A stretch of 64,000 bases of DNA from Rotaria macrura (lineage: Eukaryota > Rotifera > Eurotatoria > Philodinida > Philodinidae), in contig OENT01000037.1 of the NCBI GenBank assembly GCA_900239685.1, forward strand, positions 221,694 through 285,693. Reading direction: 5' to 3'. The position numbers and the translations under genes are program-made. The notes beneath the pieces are model-generated. The model saw only the letters and a list, made by a program, of their open reading frames with translations, searched no databases and was not told the origin of the DNA. This document shows, one piece after another, positions 1 to 13,830 of this stretch (positions are counted from its first letter, which is position 1; the number at the start of each line of letters is the position of its first letter).

Positions 1-134
1 AATAAATAAGACTCGGTTCATTGTTGACAATTATAGATGTTTTTAACCATTTGAAACCGGCTCGAATCGTACAATGAAAATTTTCAGGAATCTAAAAATA
101 AATAATAATAATAATAATAACTATTAATTAGTCA

Positions 135-2499
135 TTAGGATGTGTTATCGATACAAACTGTCACTAACAATTTAACTTGACAAACACCACAAGAATCAAA
201 AATAACTGTACGCTCACGAGGTTTCCTTATTACAATATTCAAAGAATGACATATAGTTGGTTTTTTTGTAGCTGCAAATGTGAGATTGTATAGAAATCTA
301 CTAGCATGAAAAGATATCAAAGTACCTGCAGATAGTATGTTTGAAAGGAAAGAAATGGATGATGACTCGTGGGAATTCTTTTGAGAAAGACGAATAGCAA
401 GTTGTGAATCTTTGAGTTGATATTCGTTGTTGAATTTTTTTGCACACTCTATATTCGTATGCACTTTGTTACCTGTAAAAGTGAACATAGTAATGTAAAA
501 TATCTTAAAGATTTGTATGTCTATTGGAATCGAACCATTCAATAATAACAAAAACCGAAAAATTTCCAACTTATTTCATTATAAAATTTCAGTAATTAGA
601 CTATATACATACCCAATGGATAATTCATAAGTATAAATTTGTTTCCTTCTTTCATTTTGTTATCGCACTTCTTACGAACTTTCAAGTTATCAAGTCTGTA
701 AATAGAATTTTTCGTTAGTAATGAATTCGATAAACGTACGCGTTTACTGAATCATCTTATACTTATACATAGTAGAATCGTTTTTAATTGAATAATAAAT
801 AGTGTCTTTATCATCGCCATGTTCTACAGAGAATCGATAGACACTACGATAACAACCTTTCGATGATCGACTTATCATGTTTAATTCCAATGTAACATCA
901 TCAGATAAACTATTATCACACTATAATATTTGAAAAAATATATACAACATTTCTATGCTTTCATATCGTTTATACGAACAACGACTAAAACTGGAGTTTC
1001 GCCAAAACAATCTACTAGTTTACTAGCTCTATCTGTTTTTGCAGTGAGCCATGAGTTGAGTGGGTGAAGAAAACAAAGTTCAGTAGTTTCATCTAGGATA
1101 AATAAATTTTTCGTCTGGCTTTAGCAAAAATATTAGAAAGTATCTTGGCACAGACGAACGTCTACTGGACTTTCGTAGACTGTAGTCAAATGATGCGATG
1201 GTTGATAATCTATTGGATTATAAATCGGTTTTCGTATATAGTTGTGACATCGTTTTTTGCGCTTTGGGTGATTTCCTATGAACAATAAGCAAAATATATA
1301 AGAACGAATTCATGAAAATTGTTCCATAATAAGGATAATATCGTTCTGCATCAATGTAACTAAGAAAAAAATCTACCTTGCTGAATTTTATATTGATAGA
1401 TACCAGTACTTGGTACTGTTTCCTGTTCTTCTGTTCGTCTGGTAACCGAGTCCCGACATCGTTTTGATAAATGATCTTGTTCTTGATTATAAATTTCCAA
1501 ATCATCTTTCAAGTCATCACTACGAGTCAAGTCTTGACTATTAGAACCTATGTTGTAGAAAAAGGACCCATTCAAGAGAACTCAAAACGATTGAAAATTG
1601 AGTTTTCTACATAATTCATCTGTTGCTATGTGTTCCAACGAAATATGATTTTGACTATAAAACAACCAATTCATGTCAACTACTGGAATGTCCATATCCT
1701 TTTCTTGACTATGTTCAATGTAATTTACGTTATCTGTACATGAAGCAAATAATTTTGAAAACTGTGGATACAAATATTCACTTACCTTCCTTCGATATTT
1801 CACTGAATTGACATATTTGATATTTGCTAGCATGTGTTTCTGCTGGAACGATACTCAATGGAAATTGATGCCCTAATATAAAATTAAAATTTTTTGAATG
1901 GTTAAACAAATGAACAGTAATAGTATTGGATCATACTTTCTATTTCTGGTTCTGGTTCTGATTGAACGTTTTCTTGATATTCTTGACTCATAATTGTGGT
2001 TGATTGCATTGGCTGTTGAAGCAACGTTACATTTGCCTCAAAATGATCTTTAACTTCCTGAACATCTGCTGCTACTTTTGAAATCTTTTGATTTTGTTCA
2101 TGTATCAACAATATAACTGTCTTCATACTTTGTACTTAAATAAAGACAAAAGTTCATTTGTAGGTTTGAAAATGTAATTCAAATATATAGATACGTATTT
2201 GATTCTGGTTGGATAAAATAGTAGCATCTATCGAACAATGAAATCAATTTTAGCACATCATTTTTTTGATTATGATAGATATTTACAATCCAATGAATCC
2301 TTATGATTACATGAGCATTGGCCTTGAAAGCTCAAAGCAGGTTCAATGGTATTCGTGATAATATTCTTATCAGTTACTGATGAATTCGATGTGTTCATCT
2401 GATTGAAGCATCCTACAATACACATCATCACGATGTATTTATTTAAAAAATTCCTAACTAACCAGTAAAATCAACGGTCAATACAGGCACGTTATTCAT
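135..2499 (-). CDS. Unrecognised 12-exon protein, 504 aa
   Basis: No family recognised. I assembled twelve exons by hand: 2499-2463, 2412-2287, 2134-1937, 1872-1786, 1733-1611, 1547-1377, 1275-1156, 1092-980, 920-748, 695-613, 472-326 and 271-135. The frame stays open across eleven GT...AG junctions, from an ATG to a TAA at 135-137, and most introns are 50-150 bases. The first seven introns are all phase 1. The N-terminal third is acidic and Gln-rich, with a likely coiled coil near residues 58-95. A basic patch, K-R-K-K-R near residue 250, could be a nuclear signal. The C-terminal half is richer in Cys and beta-type sequence (for example VIFDSCGVCQVKLLVTV near the end), like a folded domain. 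The donors at 1155 (GTCTGT) and 979 (GTTCGT) are weak. If the first is not used, exon 7 runs to a TAA at 1133 and the protein is 294 aa. A nuclear or regulatory role is only a guess. Confidence 0.6.
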
Positions 2500-5400
2500 C
2501 GCTCAAGTTAAAATGATCAGATAAATAAATTTGTATTTATATTAAAGAAACTCTTACTATATATATATATATATTTGTATGCTACATACGTGACATTGAC
2601 TTGTTAACAAAAATATTATTATATTCGGTGTCAAAATTAAAGTTTATCAGTGAAAAAAAGACTATTCAAATATTATTTTACAGTTGAGCATCGAGATGAA
2701 GACATGTTGGTATTAGATATTTTTGAAATCGAATAAAAGTTAAATTTATCATAACTTCAAGTTCTGAATGTACATGAAATGATGCCAATTGGTCTTGTAT
2801 AGGTGTGTACGTCCATGAAACAAACAGATCTTTCGTCTTCTTAACTTATCTCATTTCTGCTGAATCAAACTAATAAAGTATCATGCCATCAACAGCAATG
2901 ACAGATATTTGTTTTTGCCTAATATATTGGAAATGACCTCATGTACTACTGATGTTTGAACTGAAATGTCAATTAATCCAAAAGCGAACTTAATAATAAT
3001 TACGTTTTTTCATTAATTCAAGTGTCTATCCTAAAACCGTCAACGAAATCCCTTTTCTGTAATGTTAGAGTAATAATACTCTATTTTAGCACTCAAAATA
3101 ATCCTAAAACTGCGTTTAGTTAACATGGTTTCGTGAATATGATCGTATTTCTTCACTTAGCTTACACGACCGAAACAGTTTGAACACATGCTATATCTCC
3201 TCTTAATCTTATTCAAAACCAATCAATGTCACTTAGTTTTTTATCCGTGTTGAATGTTCGCTTGTTGAACTTTATTTATGTTTATCTTTTCGATCGTTGT
3301 CGCTCATCATCTTTATAGAAAATTGTCAAATTTGAAATTCCCTAGATATGTCATTTTCTCTTCAAATTTTGTATTTGACTAATTCAGATGTATTTGAATG
3401 TAAAAAAACTGATTTTTATCCTAATGGTTTATGCTAAAAAGGTACAAGAAAAATTATCGATCGTTGATAGATATGTTTGTACATACTTATATGGGTATCA
3501 TTGCGAATGTATTTGAGATCAATTTTGTAGCAGCATGAGAAAGTATTTTCTCTAGTAAATATTTTAACAAAGCCATGTTTCAAGCAAATCATTAGATTTC
3601 ATGGGAAGGATTTTCTCATTTAGTTGTTATCTTCGATCATAAACAAAATAATAACTCTTTGCATGTGTCTATAGGTTACGCTATAATATTCGAACAGCTC
3701 TACTCGATTGGAAATTCCAGAACAAATTATTTTCTTCCCTCCTTGAAAAACTTGAGAGGTATTATCAAAAACCAGTCAATCCTATTTGCACATCTGTTAC
3801 GTAATCAATTCGAACTTGACGATATCAAACCGATTGTACTCGAATAAATTTTCTATGATCTCAAGTTTTAACTGTTGCTTTCAAGTAATTCAAATAAATT
3901 TTAAGTTACAATTCTCAACTACATTTCTATTTGCGATCATAAATGACATCGGATCTCTGACGACATTTGAAGGATTTATTATCGTTCCCTGGTTATCGTT
4001 GTAAAAGAATGGGAAAGAACTACATTCATACATATATATCGTCATTGTTAATATTTGCTCTATGACACATTTGCTATTCATGTAATACGATGTGTTCTAG
4101 ACTATGATCAACACCGTTAAGATGAACTCATTACAGACGACCATCATTGAATTCAACTATCAATCAAAAACAGTATAATTTATACTCGTCGATCCATTGA
4201 TAAGTTTCGTGTTCTAGGATTTAAGGCAAGTAATAAGAACAAGAATAATATTTTTTTCAAAGAACATCAAATTTTTCATTACGAAAGACGGACATGCGAT
4301 GATGAAATTCAAATAATCGAAACTTCAAAAATTTTATTCGCTATCAATCGGTAATTGTTTATCGATAAAGAGATCGTATGATTATTGTATTAACAAATTT
4401 ACTAATTTAACTCATAGTTAATCGATTCAAATACGTTGAAATCTCTCTGTGAATCTAATAAGTACTTGACGAACATTGTGATGATCTGTTTCTCGCGAAT
4501 TAATTTCAATGTATGTTTTTTTTTAATGAAAAAGTAATACATGCCACAAGACGATGCATTGAAGTCTGATTAGAATTAATCGAGACTATAAAATTCTTAT
4601 TTAAAATCTGTACGTTTTTCTTTCCAATGTTGAATCAATTTTCGATGGCTAACTTATCATAACTTGAGCGTGCTTGTACATACTTTGCTAGATCATTAGG
4701 TTGATTTCTTTTGGTCTTATGAATCGAAGAACAACGTATTTATTGACGAAAAATACTTTTCATGACAACATATTATTGTTACAACTTCGGCAAAGACAAA
4801 CGAACGATAGGACATAAATTGAAAAGTTCCGTATTCAAAAACGAATTGGATGTTGAAAAAAAGCTCTATAAATAGGAAACACTAACGTTTTATATGCCTT
4901 TAGATCATGTCGGATTTGAATTGTTTGTTTTTCGAAACGCACTAAATGATAGGACATATGTGAAAAATGAAAACCGGAAACGTAAGTAGCCGATCGATAC
5001 GCATTGCGACTGATCTGGTCATATTGATATGAGACTGAGAAGGAGTGTTTTGAATTGTTTCTATGATATCACATCTCATGATTGATAGATCTATTTTGTA
5101 TCGACAACAAGAAAATATTTCTAGTGAATTTATCAGTGAAAGATGACAGGGTGTTCGTCATCACTTTCAAATTCAATACATCTTTGCTAACTAGATAAAA
5201 AGCAATCAGCTTAAGCCTTTCGGTAATTTCCGTGATTAGATTGTTATTACTTTTCTATCAATTCGCAAAAAGTCTACTATGAAATTCATTCTTAGTGAAT
5301 TAATTTCATGTAATATCGTAACTTGCATGTAATCGTCATGTTCAGATCTGTTGCAATTATTATGCTGTAATATAAATTGCTAATAGAGTATGACTGATAA

Positions 5401-8314
5401 TAGACGATCATCGTTGATCCCAATTTCAAAACACAGCATCTTTTTCATGTCTCAATTTGAAAACAAATTTTAAATTTTCAAGTTTATCAAAGTTCACTTT
5501 CGCTTTCGTCAATTTTCATTCAAAAATAATAATTTAAATAGTCAGTAGAGTTTTCTTCACGAATTCCATTGACATAACTTTTCAATTGGTGATGAAATAA
5601 AAATATGATCAACGATTGACAGAATAAGAGTTATTTCATTAAATTAGTATGATCCATCTTTACTGAAGATACTTTAATGCATCAAGTTTTCGTCATCGTC
5701 ACATCATCTCCAAAAATCTTACAAAAAAAATAGTCTGTTCTTGAAGTGAATGACCACTTTGATAGTATTTCTACCCTGGATCTTGCTTTAAGCGATGTAA
5801 GTACGAAATATCAATGAAGAAGAAAAACAGTTCTCTCGATGAATTATTGCTTCATGAAACACTTCAACTTTTTCTGCCGATATTGTCACTGTGATAACTG
5901 CACGGAATCAACTTAACATTGAGATAATACAGCACAAAAATCACTTATGCCTTGAATAATTAATTAAATGTTTAACAAGTGAGCTGTTAATTTTAGTCAT
6001 CATTCCCTCGAACGGAAATGTATTACGTCTTTGTATACAACCATACGCGATGAGTTATATAAAACGAAAGATGAGATGTATTTCGGTTTCTTATAAATCG
6101 AAAGTTGGCATCCCCTATTAAGAAGTTATTGTTCATTGGTATGATCTTAAACGGTTATAAATATGCATACCTGAGAAAAGTTTGTTTATTAGAATTTTCT
6201 TTTTGGTTACTGAATATCTCACATGCGATGCCACCTATTCTATTTACTTTTTTTCTTATTCCATATCAATCGTTAATAGAATCTTCAATAGAGCAGCTTT
6301 GCTATTTTTCAGAAACAAATTCTCTATGTATTCTGATCAACTTTGCGCGTGCTTCTGAATCTCTAATCTAGAAATCACAAGTTTTATTTGACAACGTCAT
6401 AAAAATATAGAAAATGCAGCGTGTAAAATCTCTCTCAAATCATGAATCATTGTCAAGAGTAATCGAGGGATAGAGAAATAATGTATCTTTTTATCAGATG
6501 TGATATCTATTTTGTCTTTATGAAACCATAATATTATGATGTCAAGTATTGATTGAATTGACAACCAAGCCTTTTTTTACAACGTTTTCAAATTGATATT
6601 AACTACCAACGTTGTTTCATATGTCTCATTAAGAATAGCAAGATTGATCTTCAATTATTCCACTAATTTACAACCATAGCCAGTTTGTAGTTTGTTCTTA
6701 AGTTAACTCTATGAAAACTGAAAAACATGTATGAATAATATGACTCTTAAACTGTGATATCTGAAATTAGTATTTCTATTTGCACAACGAATACAAGAGC
6801 ACAATATGAAACACAGTATTACATTTTTATTGAGATACAGATTATTTTTTCTCGTTTCTTTTCGTTCTCTGTTTATGAATTCGTTTCGATCCACTCATTC
6901 ACGTGTATAACTCCATTCTTTCTGCAGCCTTTTGCTCCCATAGACATGTACTCATTAAATCAATAATTTTCGTATGTTAAGAAGCATGATTTTTTTTTGC
7001 ACTCGACACTTTCTAAACATTCCTCTTATTAAGATTTCGATAGGAATCGATTGAATTTTTTCTATGTTGCTAACAACGATTAATCGCGAATGTTTTTACT
7101 GGAATACTTGTAGTTATACCAATGAAAGTAAAGAAAGAGAACAGTATCAAGCTCTCGAAAACCTTGAACAACGAACAACTATTTATATGTGTCGATGCAA
7201 AATCTACTCTTTTTTGGCATTCAAAAGTATTTGATTATGCATGCAGTACATACAGAAGCATAAAAGCAACGAATTATTCAAATAAATATAATGATAAACA
7301 TTAACTCTTGATATCGAAACAAACATTATCATATAAATCTTGTGTATAAACAGATTAGAATACAAGACGAGTCTTAATTGTATCATATTCAGTTGTACAT
7401 GAATAGACTACAAAATACTACAACAAAAATGATATGTTCGATGTTATATTATACATATTGATGTCAAATATTATGTTTTTGCTATCATGCATCGTAGCAA
7501 AGCTCAGTCAGACTTCATCAAATTTAATCTTCGAATCTGATTAGTTAGTAATCATAGAACAGGAAACTGCTCACGAAAATCAACAGGATCAACAGATCTG
7601 TAAAATCATACAACTACAACTGGTAATGATAGCCAATGTGTTTTATTCGATCTCTTTCTCATTCGATTCTGCATTGTCAACAAATTAAACCATGAACTCC
7701 TAAATTGGACGAAGCTGTTAAGAAAATGAGATGTACGAACGCATATCGAAACAAATCTATCATGCATGAGAAAGATAAAAATGAGAAGGATTGATTATTG
7801 ACTTTGTTGTCACACGGGAGTGAGAGAAACAAAAATCTTCAAAAATCTATCAAGAACAAGCAGTGATAGTTGGGGGATAGACGAAACTTATAGTGATCCA
7901 ATCCATATTACGATTACTCTTAGTCAGGATTTCGTCTAGATCATATCTGATTCATAACAACATTGTTTTGTTGCTTTTCATTTCACTTTCAACCATTAAT
8001 TGAATACTTTCACAGTGCCGATGTCTCTGATTCTGTACAAATGAATGTGGTACGTTCTACACTGAGAATACATTAACATTACGGTTGAATTTGTGTTTAT
8101 ATAGAAACGCTAACATCCGAGAAAACTAGATTTTGAGGAGTTCAAAATTAGAAACTAATCGGCTTTAATAGTTTATCGTTCTGCATCGATCTACTTATTC
8201 TTTGTTGTAAGGACAAATCTTTCACTCTTTAGAATTATTACACGTTTCTTGCCGTGTAAGCAAACAGAAATTTTAATCCTATATCTTTTTTTATTCGTTT
8301 TATTTTAAATCTGA
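2500..8314. other. 5.8-kb gene-free stretch
   Basis: I see no open frame with coding character, no terminal-repeat element and no RNA gene. The longest frame (6105-6371, plus) is hydrophobic low-complexity translation of AT-rich DNA without good splice context. A short TA-dinucleotide tract lies at about 2558-2574. The stretch separates the start of the 135-2499 gene from the end of the next minus-strand gene, so it may carry the promoter of the former. Confidence 0.5.
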
Positions 8315-11300
8315 TTAAGCAGACGAAAAAAAGACAGTACGAGAAACTAAATTTTCAATATAGGTTTGTTGATCAAGTAATAGATTTTTGTTTCGGTTTT
8401 TGGCTGTTTCAATTATATCTTCAAACGCTTTTCTGATATGTTGGCAGTCAATTAATGACTCGAGTTCATCTAATGATATTTGACAATGTTTTAAATACGT
8501 ATCTTCATCCTCAGCTTCCATCACATTTCGTGTGAATAATTTTAAATATTCAACAAAACGATGACATAAATTTAGTACGACTTCATCATCGTCGATCCAA
8601 TGAACTCGTTTACCACTACTACGTGATGTTAATGAACCCGTTCGAGTCATGTCACCAGTACCAAAATCATATGGATGTGTTAAGTCAGATGTTGATGACG
8701 ACGTAACTTAAAATTAAATTATTATATACCAGTAAAAAGAGAAAAGCAAGAAAAAACAAACCGGTTCTCTGTTCATTTGACTTTGATCGTTTTAGAAATT
8801 TATTTATCTTTCGTCGCCATGTACCGATGGTACGTGGTGATGATGATGGTGGTGGCGGTGATGATGATGATGATAACGAATTGTGTGACGAGATGATAAT
8901 ATTTTCATTATTGTCCGTCCGATAATCGAGATCTACGTGTTTCTTAGGTGACGACCAAGTAACAATTCCATTCATATCATTATCTTCAGTAGTTTCTGAT
9001 ACTACCGGAGGCCACATAGAACTATCTGCGAACGGTGTTGGTGGGCGAACAAGAAAATCAACCAATCCAAAATATCCAGGTGTTGTTGTCAAATCTATAC
9101 ACATTTTAAAAATAGCGATTTCTTTGAAAATGGTTTTCAAGCACAATTACAATATTGCGATCAGTAGTAAATCATCTATATGTTCATTTCTCTTACATTT
9201 CTACTACATAATAGAAAAATTCATCTACTAAAATCGATACCAAGACTTAAAACTTTATTGAATTAGAATTCGCTAAAAATAAACTATAAGTATCTATCGA
9301 TAAATTTATGTAACAATGAAGTCAACATTGACTATACTCTTTAAGGTCATACATGACGAATGTTCACGTGTCAGTGATATATTTTTATTTCTATTTGATC
9401 AAAGATGTCCTTTATGCGAGAAAGCACTACTATCGGAAAGATTTGTTTTATGAGCATTCATCATTTTTCAATTATTCTAAACGACTTCAATAAATAAATC
9501 ATTCAAAATAAGAAACGAATGCTAAAGCAAAATCACAACGACGTTCTCGTCAAAAACACATTTAAAAACATGACTTTTACAAATGTTCGTAATAATTACA
9601 TTTATATGTTATAGGGACGTTTACAGGTCCAAAATTTCACTCAATCCTTTTGAGATATAACAAGGAAATACTGTATTCAAAAGTTTATAGATGGACGACC
9701 GAAGATCATAGATTCATCATATCTATCACAGTATCGAAGGCATAGGAAAGAAGCAAATTTCGATTCTATTTAATTCGATATAAATCTACGATTTTGTGTC
9801 ACTACTAACATATTTTATAATCAACAGCAGAAGACGATGAAAACGGCTGCGAAAGTTTTTGGGTTTTGTTTTGATTTATTTTGATGAATCCGGAAACATC
9901 AAAATAAAAGTTCAAGTTCTACTAGCTGATAAACAATTACAACTCGCATGCTATTTGTATTACTTGTTCAGATCATTCCTATCGATACACGTATCACAAT
10001 CTGAGATGATACAGAACACAAAATTTGTCGATCATCTGATTTCTGTGACTTAGTTTTCTATTTAAAAATCTGCTTCTAAACCGTCAAATATTTCTTATTC
10101 CGATGAAAAATATGCGAAAGCACGAGGGAAATATTTATAATGAATCCCTCATGAAATCAGGACGTCATTTCTCTATGAGCCGTTACTCGACCATATTCTG
10201 AAACGAGTGTATCGTTATCTATAGATTCATTTTCTCTAGAATTTCCTTGACTATTTCTCCAAATCAAAAATAACCCCAAAAGTAATAATTTTGCCTAAAA
10301 TATTTTTACGACAGAAAAAAGAAAATTGAAAACGAAAGTATAATTTTTTCTTTGCAGTCCAGTTGAAGTAATCATATTGAATGAGCTGTAGTCTTTCTCA
10401 AAAGAATTTTCATAGAACAGAGATGACATCTTAAAAACCATCGGTAACGGATTAGAAATCTATCTCTAACAAAACTATAAGACTTAGCGACAATCATCGA
10501 GAAAAATCATCGAAAAAATAGGGTTTATCGTTTATTTGGCCAGAGGGAATATGCATAGATTTCATTTTAGTTTTTTTACTTGGCTTCTTTTCTATGCAAA
10601 TATTTGCTTGTTCAGGCAATTCAATGTATGTAATCCTTAAATAGTATTTTATTGGAATTACTAGTGTTCGTAAAATTATTAAATCAGAATCTTGTCGTTG
10701 TCCATCGTTTTCGAATAAAATAAATTTAAATATTGAATAACTTCAGTTCATGATAAATCTATTCGATTTTTTATGATTTTTTCTTTTGTTTCCATGTTTT
10801 TTTATTCAATGGATGAAAGCTACAACATAATCGTTAGAATTTTATGGGAAGATTGAAATTTGCATTTTCTCTCATTCAAAACTAATTGAATTTACCAAAA
10901 ATAAAAAGTTCTTTCATGTATATTATAGGAAGAAAAAGATGTACATACCAATTACATCCGGCTCATCGTCATCAACTCTTATCGGTATCATTTGTCCCTC
11001 GTACGTCAAAAGAAATGAAAAGAGACTGAATGAGTATACATATATATGTAAATATATATATATATAAATATACATATATATATATATCCCCATAGATATT
11101 TGATTACAGAATAACAAATAGTTACCTGTAGTTGCAATATCGATCACGGTTCGATAGAGAACAGGCTATAGTATTGGTGTTGATGTGAAAGAAGTAAGTG
11201 AAGATATATCAATGTGACAATATTTTTTTATGTTCTTCAAAAAATCGGTATGCCACTGGTATCATTTGTTACGTGCACCTGCACAGTGGCTATCAAAATA

Positions 11301-13830
11301 ATCACATTGTTTCATAAGTTTACTCTAGTTTTTATGTATCCCAGAAATGAGACCAATTAGAACAAATTAATAATTTTCGTCAGATTAAACCTTCATAGTT
11401 CCTAGTTTTTGATTCAAAAACTGGTACGTACTCAAATTAATAGATTAGTCTGTTTAGATTTAATTGACGAGATCGAATCACTACTATGTCGTTCGTTTTT
11501 ATTCTCATAATACTATCCAATCCTTTCTATTTGTCACTGATTGAGAATGCATCATGTTCTAATGCGAATCTTTTAATTAGTTATGATTGAATAGAAGAAA
11601 AATAATTGATTTCTAGATGTTATCCTTATTAGAGTAAGTTAAGAAAAATGCCGCGTTTCTTATTGACAAAAGGAAAAGTTTATACATAAATCTTTGCAGA
11701 AATTATCTATCGTAGAATGACGTCTAGAGAACTGTTTATTGAGTACATTCATCTATAATATAAGAAACAAACAGACAGAATATTGTGTTCATCGTTTTAC
11801 ATGCATAGTTTTTAGTTTAGATGAAGATTCAAGCGAATTTTTAAATTGATATGGTGAAATAAAAGTATTCATCTGGTGCCCTTAATCACGTGAAGAATGA
11901 TGAAAAAGTATATATAGAGAGATGGTTAGATATGAGACGTAACATAAGACGAAATATAAATATTGGTTTCAAATGAAATACAGGAGTAATACTCAAGAAT
12001 ATCGAAGGCGAGCTTTTAGTGACATCGTTTGACTACAAAATAGATTCAATTGAATATTCAAACTTATTTCATATAGATTTGGTTTATTTTATGATTCATT
12101 CTTTATTTGTTTGTCTAAGAGACAGACATATTTTTTTAATTATTAGGTGCACAACTTCATCGACATAGTTCCTTGTTAATCCCTTGGATGAATTGGAATT
12201 CTTTTGTTCGCTGTGAATACATGCCGAATAGTATAGACATACAAATAGAATAAGATTGAATTCTCATTCACGTCACCGATCTCATCTCGACAACTATTTT
12301 TATCGTAGCTAAATCTTCACGATGCGAATTAATCTTAATATTCTGAAAGCCAATTTGCTTTCATTTATTCTACATCAAAATTTTTACTTTATTTGAGGAC
12401 GCTAAAAATTTAATTGAATTCAACTTGAGCTGGTAATATATGTGTTAGAAACGGCTAGCACAAGTTGATAGAATCTATTATCAAGTAAAATAGAATATCT
12501 CACGAGATTTGTCATAATGTTATTAATTCGTACATCATTTTTAAGTCTGACTCACCACCCAAGCGATATTCACAAGAGTTTTGTTTTTTAATTGAAAGGA
12601 AAACTTCATCATATTAGGGAATCGTGTAATATATACAATAAAAATGCAACAGTGAAATGAAGACTTGATGTATGACATGTTCAGTAAAATTTAGCTGGAC
12701 AAATATTAACTCATTTGAACATTTCCAGTTGTACATATACACAGAAATGTATTGGCTATCAATGATCAATATTGAAATCAGTAGCTGGTGCAAATCATAA
12801 TCGATCATATTTAGTGATAGACTAGTAAAGAGACTTTCTCCGTACTTATTCTTATGGATAATACATAATAATGATAGTAAATTCATTTATGTTCAACTTA
12901 TAAAGTAAGTCGAAGCAAAAAACTTCGAACTTATGAATAGATCAATGAATTTAAGTTGCAGTCGTTTATCATCCGTGAATACTGGTAATAGAATTCGAAC
13001 GATACAAGGAAATCAAGAACAACGTAAAGTGATTTTGTAAATATAAGAATTCGTTAATGAATTTGTTTTTACAATGTAAAGAAAATTTCCAAAACAAACA
13101 TATTAGAATATAATAACCAAAAGAAACAGTATCCAGAAATGAATCAACATGAATCTTTGTCTCAGCATGGTATTGAAGCGAATATTCATGAGAGAAAATC
13201 GAAAGTAATCTCAATGAATCGGACATTCAGGAAAATTAAAATTTTTCATTCATACGTACATAAGAGAATGATCGCAAATCAAAACGTTTTTGCTTATTTA
13301 ACTGTAAGATAATTAGTTAACTAAACTACTATTAACATTGGATTACAAAACATCTATTTATTGAAAATCATCTCATTGATGTTCGTGAACATTATTTATC
13401 AGCAAGTCATAGAATTTTTTCCTGTAATCTACTAAGAGATAGAACATCCGTAAATGGAAAAAGAGAAATTATTTAATTTGTTTTATGCAATGTATTTAAT
13501 CAACTTTGACAGTGTAGCATAGATAAGAAATGTCACAATTTATGTAGATATCCATAAAATATTTAATACCGGGCAATGCATCGATTATTTGATTTTGAGA
13601 TCAAACAAGTTCATACTCCATCATGCAATCTTGGTGTGTCTTCGAACGGAGGGATGTTCGACCCCTATGTTTCGTTCGTAGTGATTTTTTGAAAGAGAAA
13701 ACACACCTTGACAGATTTTCACTACGACGACACGATTTTCAAACATGACAAAGATGAAGGTTAAAATAAACATTGCAATCACTATATCGAATGGAATGAA
13801 TTCTAAGAAATGTTTCTTATCTGTAGTCAT
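8315..13830 (-). CDS. Unrecognised protein with one N-terminal membrane segment, 321 aa
   Basis: Five exons join in frame: 13830-13707, 11165-11126, 11025-10949, 9094-8762 and 8706-8315, with introns of 2541, 100, 1854 and 55 bases. The last two exons are strong; the first is the least certain and was chosen because it supplies an ATG and a matching phase-1 donor. The N-terminus has a hydrophobic segment at about residues 14-30 (IVIAMFILTFIFVMF), suggesting a membrane anchor. An acidic stretch follows (RVDDDEPDV), then a Ser/Pro run (SLSSSSSPPPPSSSP) encoded by a GAT/GGT-type microsatellite at about 8837-8880, then a basic patch (RRKINKFLKRSK). The C-terminal 110 residues look helical and folded (RVHWIDDDEVVLNLCHRF onward). 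I do not recognise the family. If the first exon is wrong, the 5' end lies elsewhere upstream of 11165. Confidence 0.5.
9095..10948 (-). other. Large intron (1854 bp)
   Basis: The intron runs from donor GTATGT (10948-10943) to an acceptor ending TATAG at 9095. It holds no coding exon, repeat with terminal inversions or RNA gene that I can see. Short frames inside it (for example 9859-10053, plus) look like chance. Confidence 0.45.
11166..13706 (-). other. Putative first intron (2541 bp)
   Basis: This is gene-free AT-rich sequence between the proposed first exon (13830-13707) and the 40-nt second exon. The small neighbouring intron at 11026-11125 contains a TA-rich microsatellite (about 11036-11086). 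Frames at 12614-12886 and 12969-13226 (minus) are hydrophobic chance translations and were not accepted. Confidence 0.35.
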
